Assembly (NCBI RefSeq): GCF_000712055.1 | Contig: NZ_JOOA01000002.1 | Location: forward strand, 2,418,001-2,482,000 | Direction: 5' to 3' | Origin: Ruminococcus sp. HUN007 | Lineage (GTDB): Bacteria; Bacillota; Clostridia; Oscillospirales; Ruminococcaceae | DNA: 64,000 bases | Shown here: piece after piece, positions 27,704-37,257 of the stretch | Position numbering within the stretch: position 1 is the first letter of the stretch | How the letters are laid out: the number at the start of each line of letters is the position of its first letter | Translations under genes and position numbers: made by a program | Notes under the pieces: generated by a model | What the model saw: the letters and a program-made list of their open reading frames with translations, nothing else | Database searches by the model: none | Told to the model about the DNA's origin: nothing

Positions 27704-29896
27704 ATGTTGAAGTCAGGCGTTGCAGGCCTGACAGCAGCGACTATGGTCGCTGGAATGGCTGCTATGTTACCGGGCAGTGATAATGCTGAAATAGCTTCAG
27801 TAAAGGCAGCTTCAACTGCAACAGTAGATCTTTCAAAGACATATCAGTACATCCGCGGATTCGGCGGTATGAACCATCCTGAATGGCAGAGCTACAACGG
27901 CGGCGGCGACATGAAGGATAATGAGATCCAGACAGCTTTCGGAAACGGAGCTAACCAGCTCGGACTTACAATTCTCCGTATTTTCGTAAGTGATGACAAG
28001 AATGCATGGAAGAACGCAGTTCCTACAGCTCAGAAGGCTCAGAAGCTCGGTGCTACAGTATTTGCAACACCGTGGAACCCTCCGGCAAGCATGCGTCACG
28101 GCGGCGGCAAGCAGCCTACAAGTGGTCTGTACGTTCTCAATGACGGTGCTGAAGGTTCATACGCACAGCATCTTAACAGCTTTGTAAAGTACGTTGAAAG
28201 CCAGGGCATCAACCTTTACTCGGTTTCAGTTCAGAACGAACCTGACTACTCACAGGAATGGACATACTGGTCACCTGACCGTACAACAAACTTCATTGCC
28301 AACTACGGTGCAGCAGTAAAGTCAGGCACAAAGGCAAAGCTCATGTCTCCTGAAAGCTTCCAGTACGGCTACGAAGGATCAGGACACGGTAAAATGTACT
28401 ACAAGAAGATCATTCAGAACTCAAAGGCTATGGCAAACTGCGATCTTTTCGGTACACACTTCTACGGAACACAGCGCAGCGGTATGGATTATCCTACAGT
28501 TGAAAACAGCGGCAAGGAAATCTGGATGACTGAGGTTTACGTTCCAAACTCAAAAGCAAACTCAGCAAACAACTGGCCTGAAGCAGTTCAGGTAGCAGAA
28601 AATATTCATAACGGTCTCGTTGTAGGTAACATGAGTGCTTATGTATGGTGGTACATCCGCCGAAGCTACAGCCTTCTTACTGAAGACGGCAAGCCTTCAA
28701 AGCGTGGCTACATGATGGCTCAGTACTCAAAGTGGGTAAGACCTGGCTACAGAAGAACTGAAGTAACAGAACAGCCTCAGAACAACATCCTCGTTTCAGC
28801 ATATAAGGGCGACAGCAACAAGGTTGTTATCGTAGCTGTAAACAAGGGTTCAACAGAAGTAAATCAGGCATTCTCAATCAGCGGTCAGACACTCAAGAGC
28901 GTTGACAGATACAGAACTACAGGTTCAGAAAACCTCGCAGCTACACTCGGAATGAACTGCAGCGGCGGCGGATTCAATGCACAGCTCCCTGGAAACTCAG
29001 TTTCTACATTCGTATGTACAATAAACGGCGATCACGGCACAAAGAGCAACGGCAGTACAACTCCATATGTAGCAGAACCTCTCAAGCCTGATTCAAACGG
29101 TTACTACTACCACGACACATTTGAAAACGGTCTCGGTGACTGGGAAGCAAGAGGTTCAGTAAAGACTGAATCAAGCGGCAGAGCGCCTTATGCAGGTACA
29201 GAAGCAGTAGTTGTTTCAGAACGTACAGCATCATGGAACGGTATCCAGAGAAATCTTGACGCATCAACATTCAAGGCAGGCGGAAAGTTTGCTTTCAGTG
29301 CATGTGTAAACTTCCTCGATGCAGACGTTGACACTGAAGAATTCTCACTCACACTCCAGTACAAGGACAAGGAAGGTACTGCAAAGTACGCTAACATTGA
29401 TACAAAGACATGTACAAAGGAAAACTATGTACAGCTTTACAATCCGGAATACACAATTCCGTCTGATGCAGCATCAGATATTCAGCTTGTAGTTGAATCA
29501 GTTAACGGAACAATGAACTTCTACGTTGATGAAGCTATTGTTGCAAAAGCAGGCACAGCTATCAACGGACCTGCAGAAAAGCCGGTAGTTACAACAGCAG
29601 CTACTACTGAAGCAACAACAGCTGCCACAACAGAAGCAACTACAACTGTAACAACAGTTACAACACCTGCAGCAACAACAGCAGTTACAACTACAGTTAC
29701 AGAACCTGCACCGCAGAACACAAAGGGCGATGCTGATAACAACGGTTCAGTAAATACAACTGATATCGTTGCACTCATCCAGCACCTTGTAGGCAAGTCA
29801 GATCTCAGCAGTGATGGATTTAAGAACGCTGATATGAACAGCGACAACAAGCTTTCAGTTATCGATCTTATTATGCTCAAGAATGCTCTTTCATGA
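27704..29896 (+). CDS. GH30 glucuronoxylanase with CBM22 and dockerin
   Basis: 730 aa as read from 27704. A secretion signal is followed by a GH30 catalytic domain (about residues 40-445), most like subfamily 8 glucuronoxylanases. The acid/base Glu is in SVQNEPDYS, the nucleophile Glu in IWMTEVYVP, and YIRRSYSLL carries the Arg-Tyr pair that binds glucuronic acid. A CBM22 xylan-binding module (about 465-625), a Thr/Ala-rich linker and a C-terminal type I dockerin (GDADNNGSVNTTDIVALIQHL and a second repeat) follow, so it is cellulosomal. A ribosome site fits an ATG at 27685 (MVNFKK), but an A8 run at 27697-27704 puts that start out of frame; with seven A the signal peptide is complete. Confidence 0.93.
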   Translation: MLKSGVAGLTAATMVAGMAAMLPGSDNAEIASVKAASTATVDLSKTYQYIRGFGGMNHPEWQSYNGGGDMKDNEIQTAFGNGANQLGLTILRIFVSDDKNAWKNAVPTAQKAQKLGATVFATPWNPPASMRHGGGKQPTSGLYVLNDGAEGSYAQHLNSFVKYVESQGINLYSVSVQNEPDYSQEWTYWSPDRTTNFIANYGAAVKSGTKAKLMSPESFQYGYEGSGHGKMYYKKIIQNSKAMANCDLFGTHFYGTQRSGMDYPTVENSGKEIWMTEVYVPNSKANSANNWPEAVQVAENIHNGLVVGNMSAYVWWYIRRSYSLLTEDGKPSKRGYMMAQYSKWVRPGYRRTEVTEQPQNNILVSAYKGDSNKVVIVAVNKGSTEVNQAFSISGQTLKSVDRYRTTGSENLAATLGMNCSGGGFNAQLPGNSVSTFVCTINGDHGTKSNGSTTPYVAEPLKPDSNGYYYHDTFENGLGDWEARGSVKTESSGRAPYAGTEAVVVSERTASWNGIQRNLDASTFKAGGKFAFSACVNFLDADVDTEEFSLTLQYKDKEGTAKYANIDTKTCTKENYVQLYNPEYTIPSDAASDIQLVVESVNGTMNFYVDEAIVAKAGTAINGPAEKPVVTTAATTEATTAATTEATTTVTTVTTPAATTAVTTTVTEPAPQNTKGDADNNGSVNTTDIVALIQHLVGKSDLSSDGFKNADMNSDNKLSVIDLIMLKNALS

Positions 29897-29951
29897 TAAA
29901 ATCGCATGATTTGTATGGTTTGAGCGCTATATTTGAATACAAATTATAACC

Positions 29952-29988
29952 GTACCGGTTCCGCGTTCAGCGGGACCGGTATTTTTTT
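29952..29988 (+). terminator. Terminator after the GH30 gene
   Basis: A 12-bp stem with one G-T pair (29953-29964 with 29970-29981) is followed by a T-run. Confidence 0.85.
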
Positions 29989-30006
29989 GAGCAAAAACTG
30001 CATGAA

Positions 30007-30070
30007 TGTGTATTTTATCTACCAATTATGTGAAATGTGGGTTGTAACTATTTCAAATATATGATATTAT
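30007..30070 (+). promoter_or_regulatory. Xylan operator-promoter 2
   Basis: The motif at 30007-30044 (TTTTATCTACCA and ATGTGGGTTG) leads into -35 TTGTAA, 17 bases and TATTAT (30065-30070). No gene follows closely: a strong terminator lies 150 bases on, so the product may be a short RNA. Confidence 0.68.
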
Positions 30071-30076
30071 AAATAC

Positions 30077-30256
30077 ATCAAAGGGAAATGTACACAAACA
30101 GATTTCAGTCATATTAGTGATATCATTACATTGTGTATTTTATTTCTTCTGGATCTCAGATGTACAATATAACGAAATTATCTTTAAGCCTCTTAAATTT
30201 TTATATAAGAACCAACAAAAATCCTCAGAAAGCAAAAACTTTCTGAGGATTTTTGT
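30077..30256 (+). ncRNA. Candidate small RNA of the xylan locus
   Basis: A transcript of about 180 nt is predicted between operator-promoter 2 and the 16-bp terminator at 30217-30254. An open frame of 68 codons starts inside (30117) but runs through the terminator and has no clear ribosome site, so I favour a non-coding RNA. Confidence 0.4.
30217..30256 (+). terminator. Strong terminator between xylan promoters 2 and 3
   Basis: A 16-bp perfect stem (30217-30232 with 30239-30254) with a 6-nt loop ends in TTTTTG. Confidence 0.85.
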
Positions 30257-30329
30257 TTGCCAGGCAGTCAGTTTGAATGTTTATGAGAAATTTGTTTGTG
30301 CCTGTTTGCGTACAAATTTGTGACGAAAG

Positions 30330-30391
30330 TGTGTTTTATCCACTAAATATATAATTTATGGGTTGTCTGCTGTTACAGTACATGGTATTAT
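30330..30391 (+). promoter_or_regulatory. Xylan operator-promoter 3 (CE1 gene)
   Basis: The motif at 30330-30365 (TTTTATCCAC, ATGGGTTG) leads into -35 TTGTCT, 17 bases and TATTAT (30386-30391). The leader to the CE1 start is about 340 nt; I see no gene in it. Confidence 0.65.
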
Positions 30392-30737
30392 TAAATTACA
30401 AAATTGCGTTATTAAAGAAAGTTATTGTGCAAATCGCAGATTAGTTAAATAAAAAAGAGAAGTGTATGGCTGGTGCATTATTCTCTGACTGTGATATGTA
30501 CGCATCGCATTACAGATAAATACAGCGGGTGTACAGTCTGCAGTAACTTTTTTAAAAACCAATTTGCCGGCATGAACGAAATTTGTCGCGATTGGGCCGG
30601 GTTAGGATTTTTGTATATAGATCGAAAAAAGTTTATTAAGAAAAAGAAAGAAAAAAACATAAGTATTCATATTTTCATTATAGCGCAATTTGCTAAGGAA
30701 GAAATCCAGACATATGTATTGGAAAGGATGTTTTAAA

Positions 30738-32513
30738 ATGGTTAATTTTAAAAGGTTCTGCGCTGCTCTTTCCGCAATTGCGCTCACTACAGGCACATTT
30801 GCGGTATTTCAGACAACGTCTGTCCAGCAGCTGTCAGCAGATACGGTTTATGCCGCAAAGGAATCCGAAGCAAATGTATTTGAGGAAAGCGGAATATTCG
30901 GACTTTACCGAAATGCAGATGCTAACGGTTATTACATGTACTACGATATGGAAGGTGATACAGCAGCTTTTTCAGCGCGCGGCGGCTGTACGCTCGGAGC
31001 AGGTGATGCCTATAAGGGAAGCAGAGGCCTTGGAGTTTCAGGACGTAAAGAGGAATGGAACGGTATTATGATCCCGCTTGACTCTGCATCGTTCACAGCA
31101 GGAAATGAATATTCTTTCTCGGCGGCTTACATGGGCAGTGAGAATGCAACATTCAAAATGACTCTTCAGTACAGCCTTGCAGGCGGAGAGAACTACGATG
31201 AAATAGCGAGCAGTGCGGCTTCAGCCGGCAGTTATGTTGTGCTTTCAAATCCTTCCTACAGGATCCCTGACGGCGCATCGGATCTGGTGCTCGTGTTTGA
31301 AACGACGGATTCACCGTGTGACTTCAGCATCGATGAAGTTATCATTGCAAAGGCTGGTACAAAGCCTGAAGGACCGGCGGCGGAAAACAATGCAGCTGCC
31401 GGCGACCTTGACGGCGACGGAAAGATCTCCGTTGCTGACTTTGTCCTTTTAAAAAGCGGAATGCTTAACGGTTGGGCTGCAGCCGCAGCAAAGAATAATG
31501 CCGATGTGGACAGAAGCACTGAAGTAAATGCAGAAGATGCACTCAATCTTCAGAAATATCTGCTTGGTACGATCACAGAATTCCCGGACAATGCTCCGGA
31601 AGTTCCTCAACAGCCGGAACCGACTGCTGAACCGACGGCGGAACCAACAGCAGAACCGACTGCGGAACCTCCAAAGCCTGCATATAACTACAATGCAGCA
31701 CTTTCATTCAAAGAAGCACCGGGCAATTACTTCAACCCGTGCCAGCAGGCCGGAAAGATAACTAAGGAAACTTACACCGGCGTCAACGGAGGCAATACCT
31801 GCAACGTTTATACCCCGTACGGCTATGATCCGTCAAAGCAGTACAATATCCTTTATCTCATGCACGGCGGCGGAGAAAATGAAAACACCATTTTCTATAA
31901 CGACGATGCAAAGATGGCAAACATGTTCGACCACATGATCATGAACGGCGAACTTGAACCTCTTATCGTAGTGTGCCCGACATTCAACAAGTGTGAAGCC
32001 CAGACATTCTATAAGGAATGGCTCCAGAGTCTCATCCCGTTCATTGAAGGCAAGTATTCGACATATGCAAAATCAACATCACAGGCTGACCTTAAAGCTT
32101 CAAGATATCACCGTGCATACGGCGGTTTCTCGATGGGATCGGTTTCAACATGGGCAGGCATGGTACACGGAGGTCTTGATGTATGCGCTTACTGGTTACC
32201 GCTCAGCGGCGATCACTGGGAAGGCCAGGGCGGTTACGGCAAGGCAAAGTCAGTGGCAGATGCTATCCATGCTGCAGGACTTAAGCAGAACGAATACTTC
32301 ATCATGTGTGCAACAGGTTCAGATGATATAGCTTATAAGAACGTAACACCGCAGATTGATGAAATGAAGAAGATGAGCGAATTTGTTTATACTTCTGATC
32401 TTTCAAAGGGTAATTTCTACTATCTTGTAGCCCAGGGCAAGACCCACTGGTGGGGATATGTAAGACATTACGTCTATGATATTCTTCCTTCGTTCTTCCA
32501 CGAAGGAAACTGA
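30738..32513 (+). CDS. CBM22-dockerin-CE1 feruloyl/acetyl xylan esterase
   Basis: 591 aa from the ATG at 30738, preceded by GGAAAGGA. The order is signal peptide, a CBM22-type module (about residues 40-205), an internal type I dockerin (about 215-285: GDLDGDGKISVADFVLLKSG and DRSTEVNAEDALNLQKYLL), a PTAE-repeat linker, and a C-terminal CE1 esterase (about 315-591). The catalytic Ser is in GGFSMGS, and LMHGGGENE forms the oxyanion-side loop; the His is in KTHWWGYVRH. CE1 enzymes remove ferulate or acetyl groups from xylan side chains. The dockerin in the middle is a R. flavefaciens-like arrangement. It shares operator motifs with its neighbours. Confidence 0.9.
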   Translation: MVNFKRFCAALSAIALTTGTFAVFQTTSVQQLSADTVYAAKESEANVFEESGIFGLYRNADANGYYMYYDMEGDTAAFSARGGCTLGAGDAYKGSRGLGVSGRKEEWNGIMIPLDSASFTAGNEYSFSAAYMGSENATFKMTLQYSLAGGENYDEIASSAASAGSYVVLSNPSYRIPDGASDLVLVFETTDSPCDFSIDEVIIAKAGTKPEGPAAENNAAAGDLDGDGKISVADFVLLKSGMLNGWAAAAAKNNADVDRSTEVNAEDALNLQKYLLGTITEFPDNAPEVPQQPEPTAEPTAEPTAEPTAEPPKPAYNYNAALSFKEAPGNYFNPCQQAGKITKETYTGVNGGNTCNVYTPYGYDPSKQYNILYLMHGGGENENTIFYNDDAKMANMFDHMIMNGELEPLIVVCPTFNKCEAQTFYKEWLQSLIPFIEGKYSTYAKSTSQADLKASRYHRAYGGFSMGSVSTWAGMVHGGLDVCAYWLPLSGDHWEGQGGYGKAKSVADAIHAAGLKQNEYFIMCATGSDDIAYKNVTPQIDEMKKMSEFVYTSDLSKGNFYYLVAQGKTHWWGYVRHYVYDILPSFFHEGN

Positions 32514-32564
32514 TCATGATTTGTATTATTTTTTGTTTAGCCTTTATTTAAATAAATCCCGAAT

Positions 32565-32610
32565 GATTCTCCCCCCTCATGGTGTAACATCTGGGGGGGA
32601 TTCGTTTGGA
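32565..32610 (+). terminator. Possible terminator after the CBM22-dockerin-CE1 gene
   Basis: The runs CCCCCC (32570s) and GGGGGG (32590s) form a hairpin followed by TTCGTTTGG, a poor T-run. Confidence 0.4.
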
Positions 32611-32643
32611 ATTCAGTATTTACGTGAGGCGCGTACCTGCCTG

Positions 32644-32708
32644 TGTGTGTTTTCTCCACTTTTATCTTCAGAATGTGGGTTGAGACAACTGTACAAATAT
32701 GGTATGAT
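32644..32708 (+). promoter_or_regulatory. Xylan operator-promoter 4 (GH43 gene)
   Basis: The motif at 32644-32682 (GTGTTTTCTCCAC, AATGTGGGTTG) leads into -35 TTGAGA, 17 bases and TATGAT (32703-32708). The leader to the GH43 start is about 145 nt. Confidence 0.68.
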
Positions 32709-32858
32709 TTTAATATAAAATGCGTGGATTGTGTAAATAAATTGTTTGAGATTATTGTGTAAGATTATTCAGAGTCGCTGAATGTCTGAAAAATATGAAA
32801 TGACTGATATATCAGTGCTCCTCTGAATTCAAACCGAATCTGAACGGAGGAATCTTAA

Positions 32859-35800
32859 ATGTGTAAAGTTAAAAAATCAGTAAAAACAACAGCTGCGCTG
32901 TTATCAGCAGCTGCTGTACTTACGTCTGCGGTCGCTCTGCCTGGCAGCAACAGACCAGATATGACAGCTTCTGTACTTGCAGCCGGCCAGATCGCTAACC
33001 CTGTCATCTGGGCAGACGTTCCGGATGATGACATTATCCGTGTGGGCGATACCTATTATATGGTAAGCACTACGATGTACTTCAGTCCTGGTGCTCCGAT
33101 AATGAAGTCCAAGGACCTTGCCAACTGGGAGATCTGTAATTACGTATTCGATACGTACGCTAACGGTGATGTTCAGAATCTCAAAAACGGCAAGCACGAC
33201 TACTCTCACGGACAGTGGGCTACCAGTCTTCGTTACAACGAGAAGAAGAAAAAGTACTACGCTTTCTTCGGAAGCTACGGTTCAGGCAAGTCGTACATCT
33301 GCTCGACAGACGACATCGAGAACGGTGAGTGGTCACGCGTTGAGCTCAACGGTATGTATCACGACGCTTCCATGCTCTTCGATGACGACGGAAGAAATTA
33401 CCTCGTTTACGGCGCAGGCGGCACCTGCAACATCAAGGAATTCAATTCGGATATGACAGGCTGGGCTCAGGGCGCACAGGAAAGGCGTCTCTTCAAGACC
33501 AACTTCAATAACCTCGCAGGTGAGGGATGGCATATCCACAAGATAAAAGGCTATTATTATATTCTCGGTATCGCGTGGCCTTCAGGTCACGGCAGACTTG
33601 AGTTCTGTTATCGTTCCAAGAGCCTCACAGGCAACTGGGAGAACAAGACCCTCCTCGATTCAGGTCTCGGTTCATACGGCAGCGGATGCGCACAGGGCGG
33701 TATCGTTGATACTCCTGACGGCAAGTGGTACGCTCTTCTGTTCCAGGATCACGGCTCGGTAGGACGTATTCCTGTTCTCGTTCCTGTAACATGGCAGAAC
33801 GACTGGCCGATGATGGGTGTTAACGGCAAGGCTCCTCTTACTCTCGACCTCAGTGCTTCAAAGGGTACCGACGTTGCAGGTGATGACAGCTTCGACTACA
33901 GCTCCAACGACCTTGCGCTTGAATGGTCATGGAACCATAACCCTGATAACACAGCCTGGTCTGTAACAGAGCGTCCCGGCTGGCTCCGTCTGAAGAACAA
34001 GAATATGGCTTCACATCTGCTTAATGCAAGAAATACCCTCACAATGCGTACTGAGGGCCCTGCATGCAGCAGCTACATCAAGCTTGACGCCACTAATATG
34101 AAGCCGGGCGACTACGCAGGTCTTTCGGCATTCCAGCTCAAGTACGGCTGTATCGGTGTACGCGTGGACGACAGCGGTAACAAGAAGGTATATATGTCCG
34201 TCAACGGCGGCAGCGATGTCGCTGGCACATCCAACAAGATAGTTGCCGAGCAGAACATGAGCGGCAATGAGGTTTACCTCAAGGTAGACTTCAAGTTCGC
34301 AAACGTGAACTCCGACGGAAGCTCTTCCAACAACATAGACAAGGCTAACTTCTACTATTCGTTTGACGGCCAGAACTGGAACAAGCTCGGTCAGGAACTC
34401 TCGATGAGCTACGACCTCAAGCTTTTCACAGGCTACCGCAGCGGTATTTACAGCTATCCTACCAAGTCTACAGGAGGCTATGCTGATATCGATTTCTTCG
34501 AGTACGAACGCCAGATGTGGAACGGCTGTGACGGCAGCAAGGCACTCAGCGGTTCTCCTGTGGTTCTTGAGCCTGACGAGAACGGCTACTGGTTCCACGA
34601 TACATTCGAAGACGGAACAAACAGCTGGTCGGGCAGAGGCGCAGCACAGGTTTCATCAAGTGCTTCCTCACATCAGGCCGGCAGCAAGGCACTCAGCATT
34701 TCAGGACGTGAAAGTTCATGGAACGGTGCCCAGAAGGTTCTGAACAGATCAGTATTCAAGGCCGGCGAAGAGTATGCATTCAGCGCATGCTTCAACGCTC
34801 CGGAAGCTGATGAACCGGTTGAATACAAGCTCACACTCCAGTACACTGACGCAAGCGGCGAAACAAAGTACGACAAGGTGGCTCAGGAATTCGGCAACCC
34901 TGGAGAATACGTTCAGCTCTATAATCCGAGCTACAAGATACCTGATGGTGCTTCAAACGCTTACCTTATCGCTGAAACAATTGATGGTACAATGGACTTC
35001 TTCATCGATGAAGCTGTTGGTGCTGTCGCAGGAACAGCCATTACAGGACCTAAGTCAGATGTCAAGCCTGCTACAACTGTAAAAGGCGACCTCGACATGG
35101 ACGGCAAAGTTACTATAGCCGACCTTGCAGCACTCAAGAGCGGCGTTCTTAACGGATTTACAAACAAGAGTGCCCAGAAGAACGGTGACGTTGACAACAG
35201 CTCAAAGACAGATGCTTCTGATGCTCTTAATCTTCAGAAATATCTCCTCGGTGTTATCACTTCATTCCCTGACAATACACCAGCTGCACCTGCACAGTCC
35301 GAACCGGTTCAGAATGCTCCGGCAAAGTCAGCATACGCATACAACGCAAACCTTCAGTACAAAGCTGCACCGGACAGCTACTTTAAGCAGCCTGCAAACC
35401 ACGGTACAGTAGTCAAGGAAAACTATACAGGCATAAACGGCAACAAGAACATGTACGTTTATCTCCCTTACGGCTATGACAAGTCAAAGAAGTACAATGT
35501 CTTCTATCTGATGCACGGCGGCGGGGAAAGCGAAGAAACATGTTTCAATGACAACAACATCAACATTGACATTATGCTTGACAACATGATCGCAAACGGT
35601 GATATCGAACCGATGATCGTTGTAACTCCTACATTCAACAAGGCTCCGAGCGCTGACGGCGTGTGGGAGGAAATGCGCAAGTCAATTATCCCTTACGTTG
35701 AAGGCAAGTATTCAACATATGCTGAGAATACAAACATTGACGGGCTCAAGGCTTCAAGATATCACCGTGCATACGGCGGATTCTCAATGGGCGGCGGTTC

Positions 35801-36149
35801 AACATGGGCTAACTTCAACAACAACCTCGATATCATCGCATACTTCATGCCTCTGTCAGGTCACTGCTGGGACGGTGCCGGCAAGGTAATAAATGCAGCA
35901 AAGAACTCAGGATTCAAGAAGAACGAATACTTTGTACTCGCCGCAACAGGTACTGAGGATATCGCATACGGCAACATGGTTCCGATGATCAACGAGCTCA
36001 AGAAGAATACAGACGTATTCACATACACAGCTGACTTCTCAAAGGGCAATCTCTTCTTCCTCGAAGCGAAGGGCAACGTACACTGGTGGCCGCAGGTTCG
36101 TCACTACATCTATGACGCACTTCCATACTTCTTCCACGAAAATCAGTGA
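32859..36149 (+). CDS. GH43-CBM22-dockerin-CE1 multifunctional xylan enzyme
   Basis: 1096 aa with ACGGAGGA before the ATG. After a signal peptide comes a GH43 five-bladed propeller (about residues 45-340). A candidate base Asp lies in NPVIWADVPDDD, a pKa-modulating Asp in YHDASMLFDDDG, and a candidate acid Glu in AGEGWHIHK. A beta-sandwich domain typical of GH43 xylosidases/arabinofuranosidases follows (about 345-560), then CBM22 (570-735), a dockerin (about 745-810) and a C-terminal CE1 esterase (about 830-1096; Ser in GGFSMGG). The last three modules are paralogous to the upstream CE1 gene. One chain can remove arabinose or xylose and ferulate or acetate. The exact glycosidase specificity is not readable. 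Confidence 0.9.
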   Translation: MCKVKKSVKTTAALLSAAAVLTSAVALPGSNRPDMTASVLAAGQIANPVIWADVPDDDIIRVGDTYYMVSTTMYFSPGAPIMKSKDLANWEICNYVFDTYANGDVQNLKNGKHDYSHGQWATSLRYNEKKKKYYAFFGSYGSGKSYICSTDDIENGEWSRVELNGMYHDASMLFDDDGRNYLVYGAGGTCNIKEFNSDMTGWAQGAQERRLFKTNFNNLAGEGWHIHKIKGYYYILGIAWPSGHGRLEFCYRSKSLTGNWENKTLLDSGLGSYGSGCAQGGIVDTPDGKWYALLFQDHGSVGRIPVLVPVTWQNDWPMMGVNGKAPLTLDLSASKGTDVAGDDSFDYSSNDLALEWSWNHNPDNTAWSVTERPGWLRLKNKNMASHLLNARNTLTMRTEGPACSSYIKLDATNMKPGDYAGLSAFQLKYGCIGVRVDDSGNKKVYMSVNGGSDVAGTSNKIVAEQNMSGNEVYLKVDFKFANVNSDGSSSNNIDKANFYYSFDGQNWNKLGQELSMSYDLKLFTGYRSGIYSYPTKSTGGYADIDFFEYERQMWNGCDGSKALSGSPVVLEPDENGYWFHDTFEDGTNSWSGRGAAQVSSSASSHQAGSKALSISGRESSWNGAQKVLNRSVFKAGEEYAFSACFNAPEADEPVEYKLTLQYTDASGETKYDKVAQEFGNPGEYVQLYNPSYKIPDGASNAYLIAETIDGTMDFFIDEAVGAVAGTAITGPKSDVKPATTVKGDLDMDGKVTIADLAALKSGVLNGFTNKSAQKNGDVDNSSKTDASDALNLQKYLLGVITSFPDNTPAAPAQSEPVQNAPAKSAYAYNANLQYKAAPDSYFKQPANHGTVVKENYTGINGNKNMYVYLPYGYDKSKKYNVFYLMHGGGESEETCFNDNNINIDIMLDNMIANGDIEPMIVVTPTFNKAPSADGVWEEMRKSIIPYVEGKYSTYAENTNIDGLKASRYHRAYGGFSMGGGSTWANFNNNLDIIAYFMPLSGHCWDGAGKVINAAKNSGFKKNEYFVLAATGTEDIAYGNMVPMINELKKNTDVFTYTADFSKGNLFFLEAKGNVHWWPQVRHYIYDALPYFFHENQ

Positions 36150-36224
36150 TAAAGAACTGATTCTACGGAACACGGAGATTCCGGAAAAAAGCTTTCATAT
36201 CAATTATTATTCCATTTAAATTAT

Positions 36225-36274
36225 AAAAAAACGACCCGCAGACGATTTTAGTTTCGCCTGCGGGTCGTTTTTCT
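36225..36274. terminator. Bidirectional terminator between convergent genes
   Basis: A long inverted repeat (AAAAACGACCCGCAG with CTGCGGGTCGTTTTT) lies between the GH43 stop and the ABC ATPase stop, with A/T runs on both sides. Confidence 0.85.
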
Positions 36275-36285
36275 GCACATCTTTA

Positions 36286-37161
36286 TTAGCTTTCACTGTT
36301 TTCCGCTTCATAAAGAAAAGCTTCTTCCAGAGTGAGAGGGAAAATATCGAGGAAGAGAGTTTCGCATGAAGCAAAAGCTTTTTCGATGTTCTCTTTGCTT
36401 TCCTTTATTATCAGACTGTAAACACTGCCGGTTTTTTCGGATTTTATAAGGTTAAGACCGGAAAGTGATTCCGGAGAGAAATCGGTTTTAAAAGCTGTGT
36501 TTACTTTGAAAAGCGTATTTTCTGAGCCTTCGTTCCTTATAAATTTTACAGTTTTACCGCTTATCATTGCTGCTGAATCGCATAGTGCGCTTACTTCGCT
36601 TATGTTATGGGAAGATATCACAACAGTCAGACCGTGGTCCATTACTTCATCAAAAATTATTCCCGTTACTGTTTTCTTCATTAGTATGTCTAATCCGTCA
36701 AAGGCCTCGTCCATCAGCAGATATTCAGTGCGTGCGGCGAGTCCGGCGATAATCAGGACCTGACGTTTCATACCCTTTGAGAAAACTGCCATTCTTTTGT
36801 CCGTGTCGAGTTTCAGCTTTTCACACAGTGTGTCAAAGAGTTCGTCTGAAAAGTTCGGGTAGTAGTTCTTTACGAAGGCCTTCAGCTGTTTCGGTGTCAT
36901 GTCGGAATACCCGTCCACGCTGTCGCTGATGAAAAAAATCTTCTGCTTTACTGCAGCGTTGTCGTATACGGGTTCACCGCCGTAGGTTATCGTACCTTTG
37001 TCCGGTTTGTACACTCCGCTCATAAGACGCAGAAGCGTTGATTTTCCGGCACCGTTTACGCCGATAAGTCCGAATACGGAACCTTTTCTGATCTCAATGT
37101 CTATATTTTCAAGTATACTCGTTTTGTCTATCGATTTTGATATATTGCTTATCTTTATCAT
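36286..37161 (-). CDS. ABC transporter ATPase (YtrB-like)
   Basis: 291 aa. Walker A is GLIGVNGAGKSTLLRLM (about residues 31-47), the signature region is FSKGMKRQVLIIAGLA, and Walker B is EYLLMDEAFDGLD. The order and length fit the YtrB subfamily, in which the ATPase is encoded with a GntR repressor and large permease subunits. It is last in a four-gene minus-strand operon, about 95 bases after the GntR gene. The substrate is unknown; the B. subtilis Ytr system responds to cell-wall antibiotics. Confidence 0.88.
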   Translation of the reverse strand: MIKISNISKSIDKTSILENIDIEIRKGSVFGLIGVNGAGKSTLLRLMSGVYKPDKGTITYGGEPVYDNAAVKQKIFFISDSVDGYSDMTPKQLKAFVKNYYPNFSDELFDTLCEKLKLDTDKRMAVFSKGMKRQVLIIAGLAARTEYLLMDEAFDGLDILMKKTVTGIIFDEVMDHGLTVVISSHNISEVSALCDSAAMISGKTVKFIRNEGSENTLFKVNTAFKTDFSPESLSGLNLIKSEKTGSVYSLIIKESKENIEKAFASCETLFLDIFPLTLEEAFLYEAENSES

Positions 37162-37257
37162 GGGTTACCTCCTTGCCGGTAAAACGTTTTTTTTCACTGA
37201 AGACGATCAGGATCCTCGGGAATGATTGTGCCCCTTGCTGCGGATCCGTACATATGA

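Noticed and set aside
29521..29907. 128-codon antisense frame over the GH30 linker and dockerin
   Set aside because: It mirrors the Thr/Ala-rich linker repeats and has no ribosome site.
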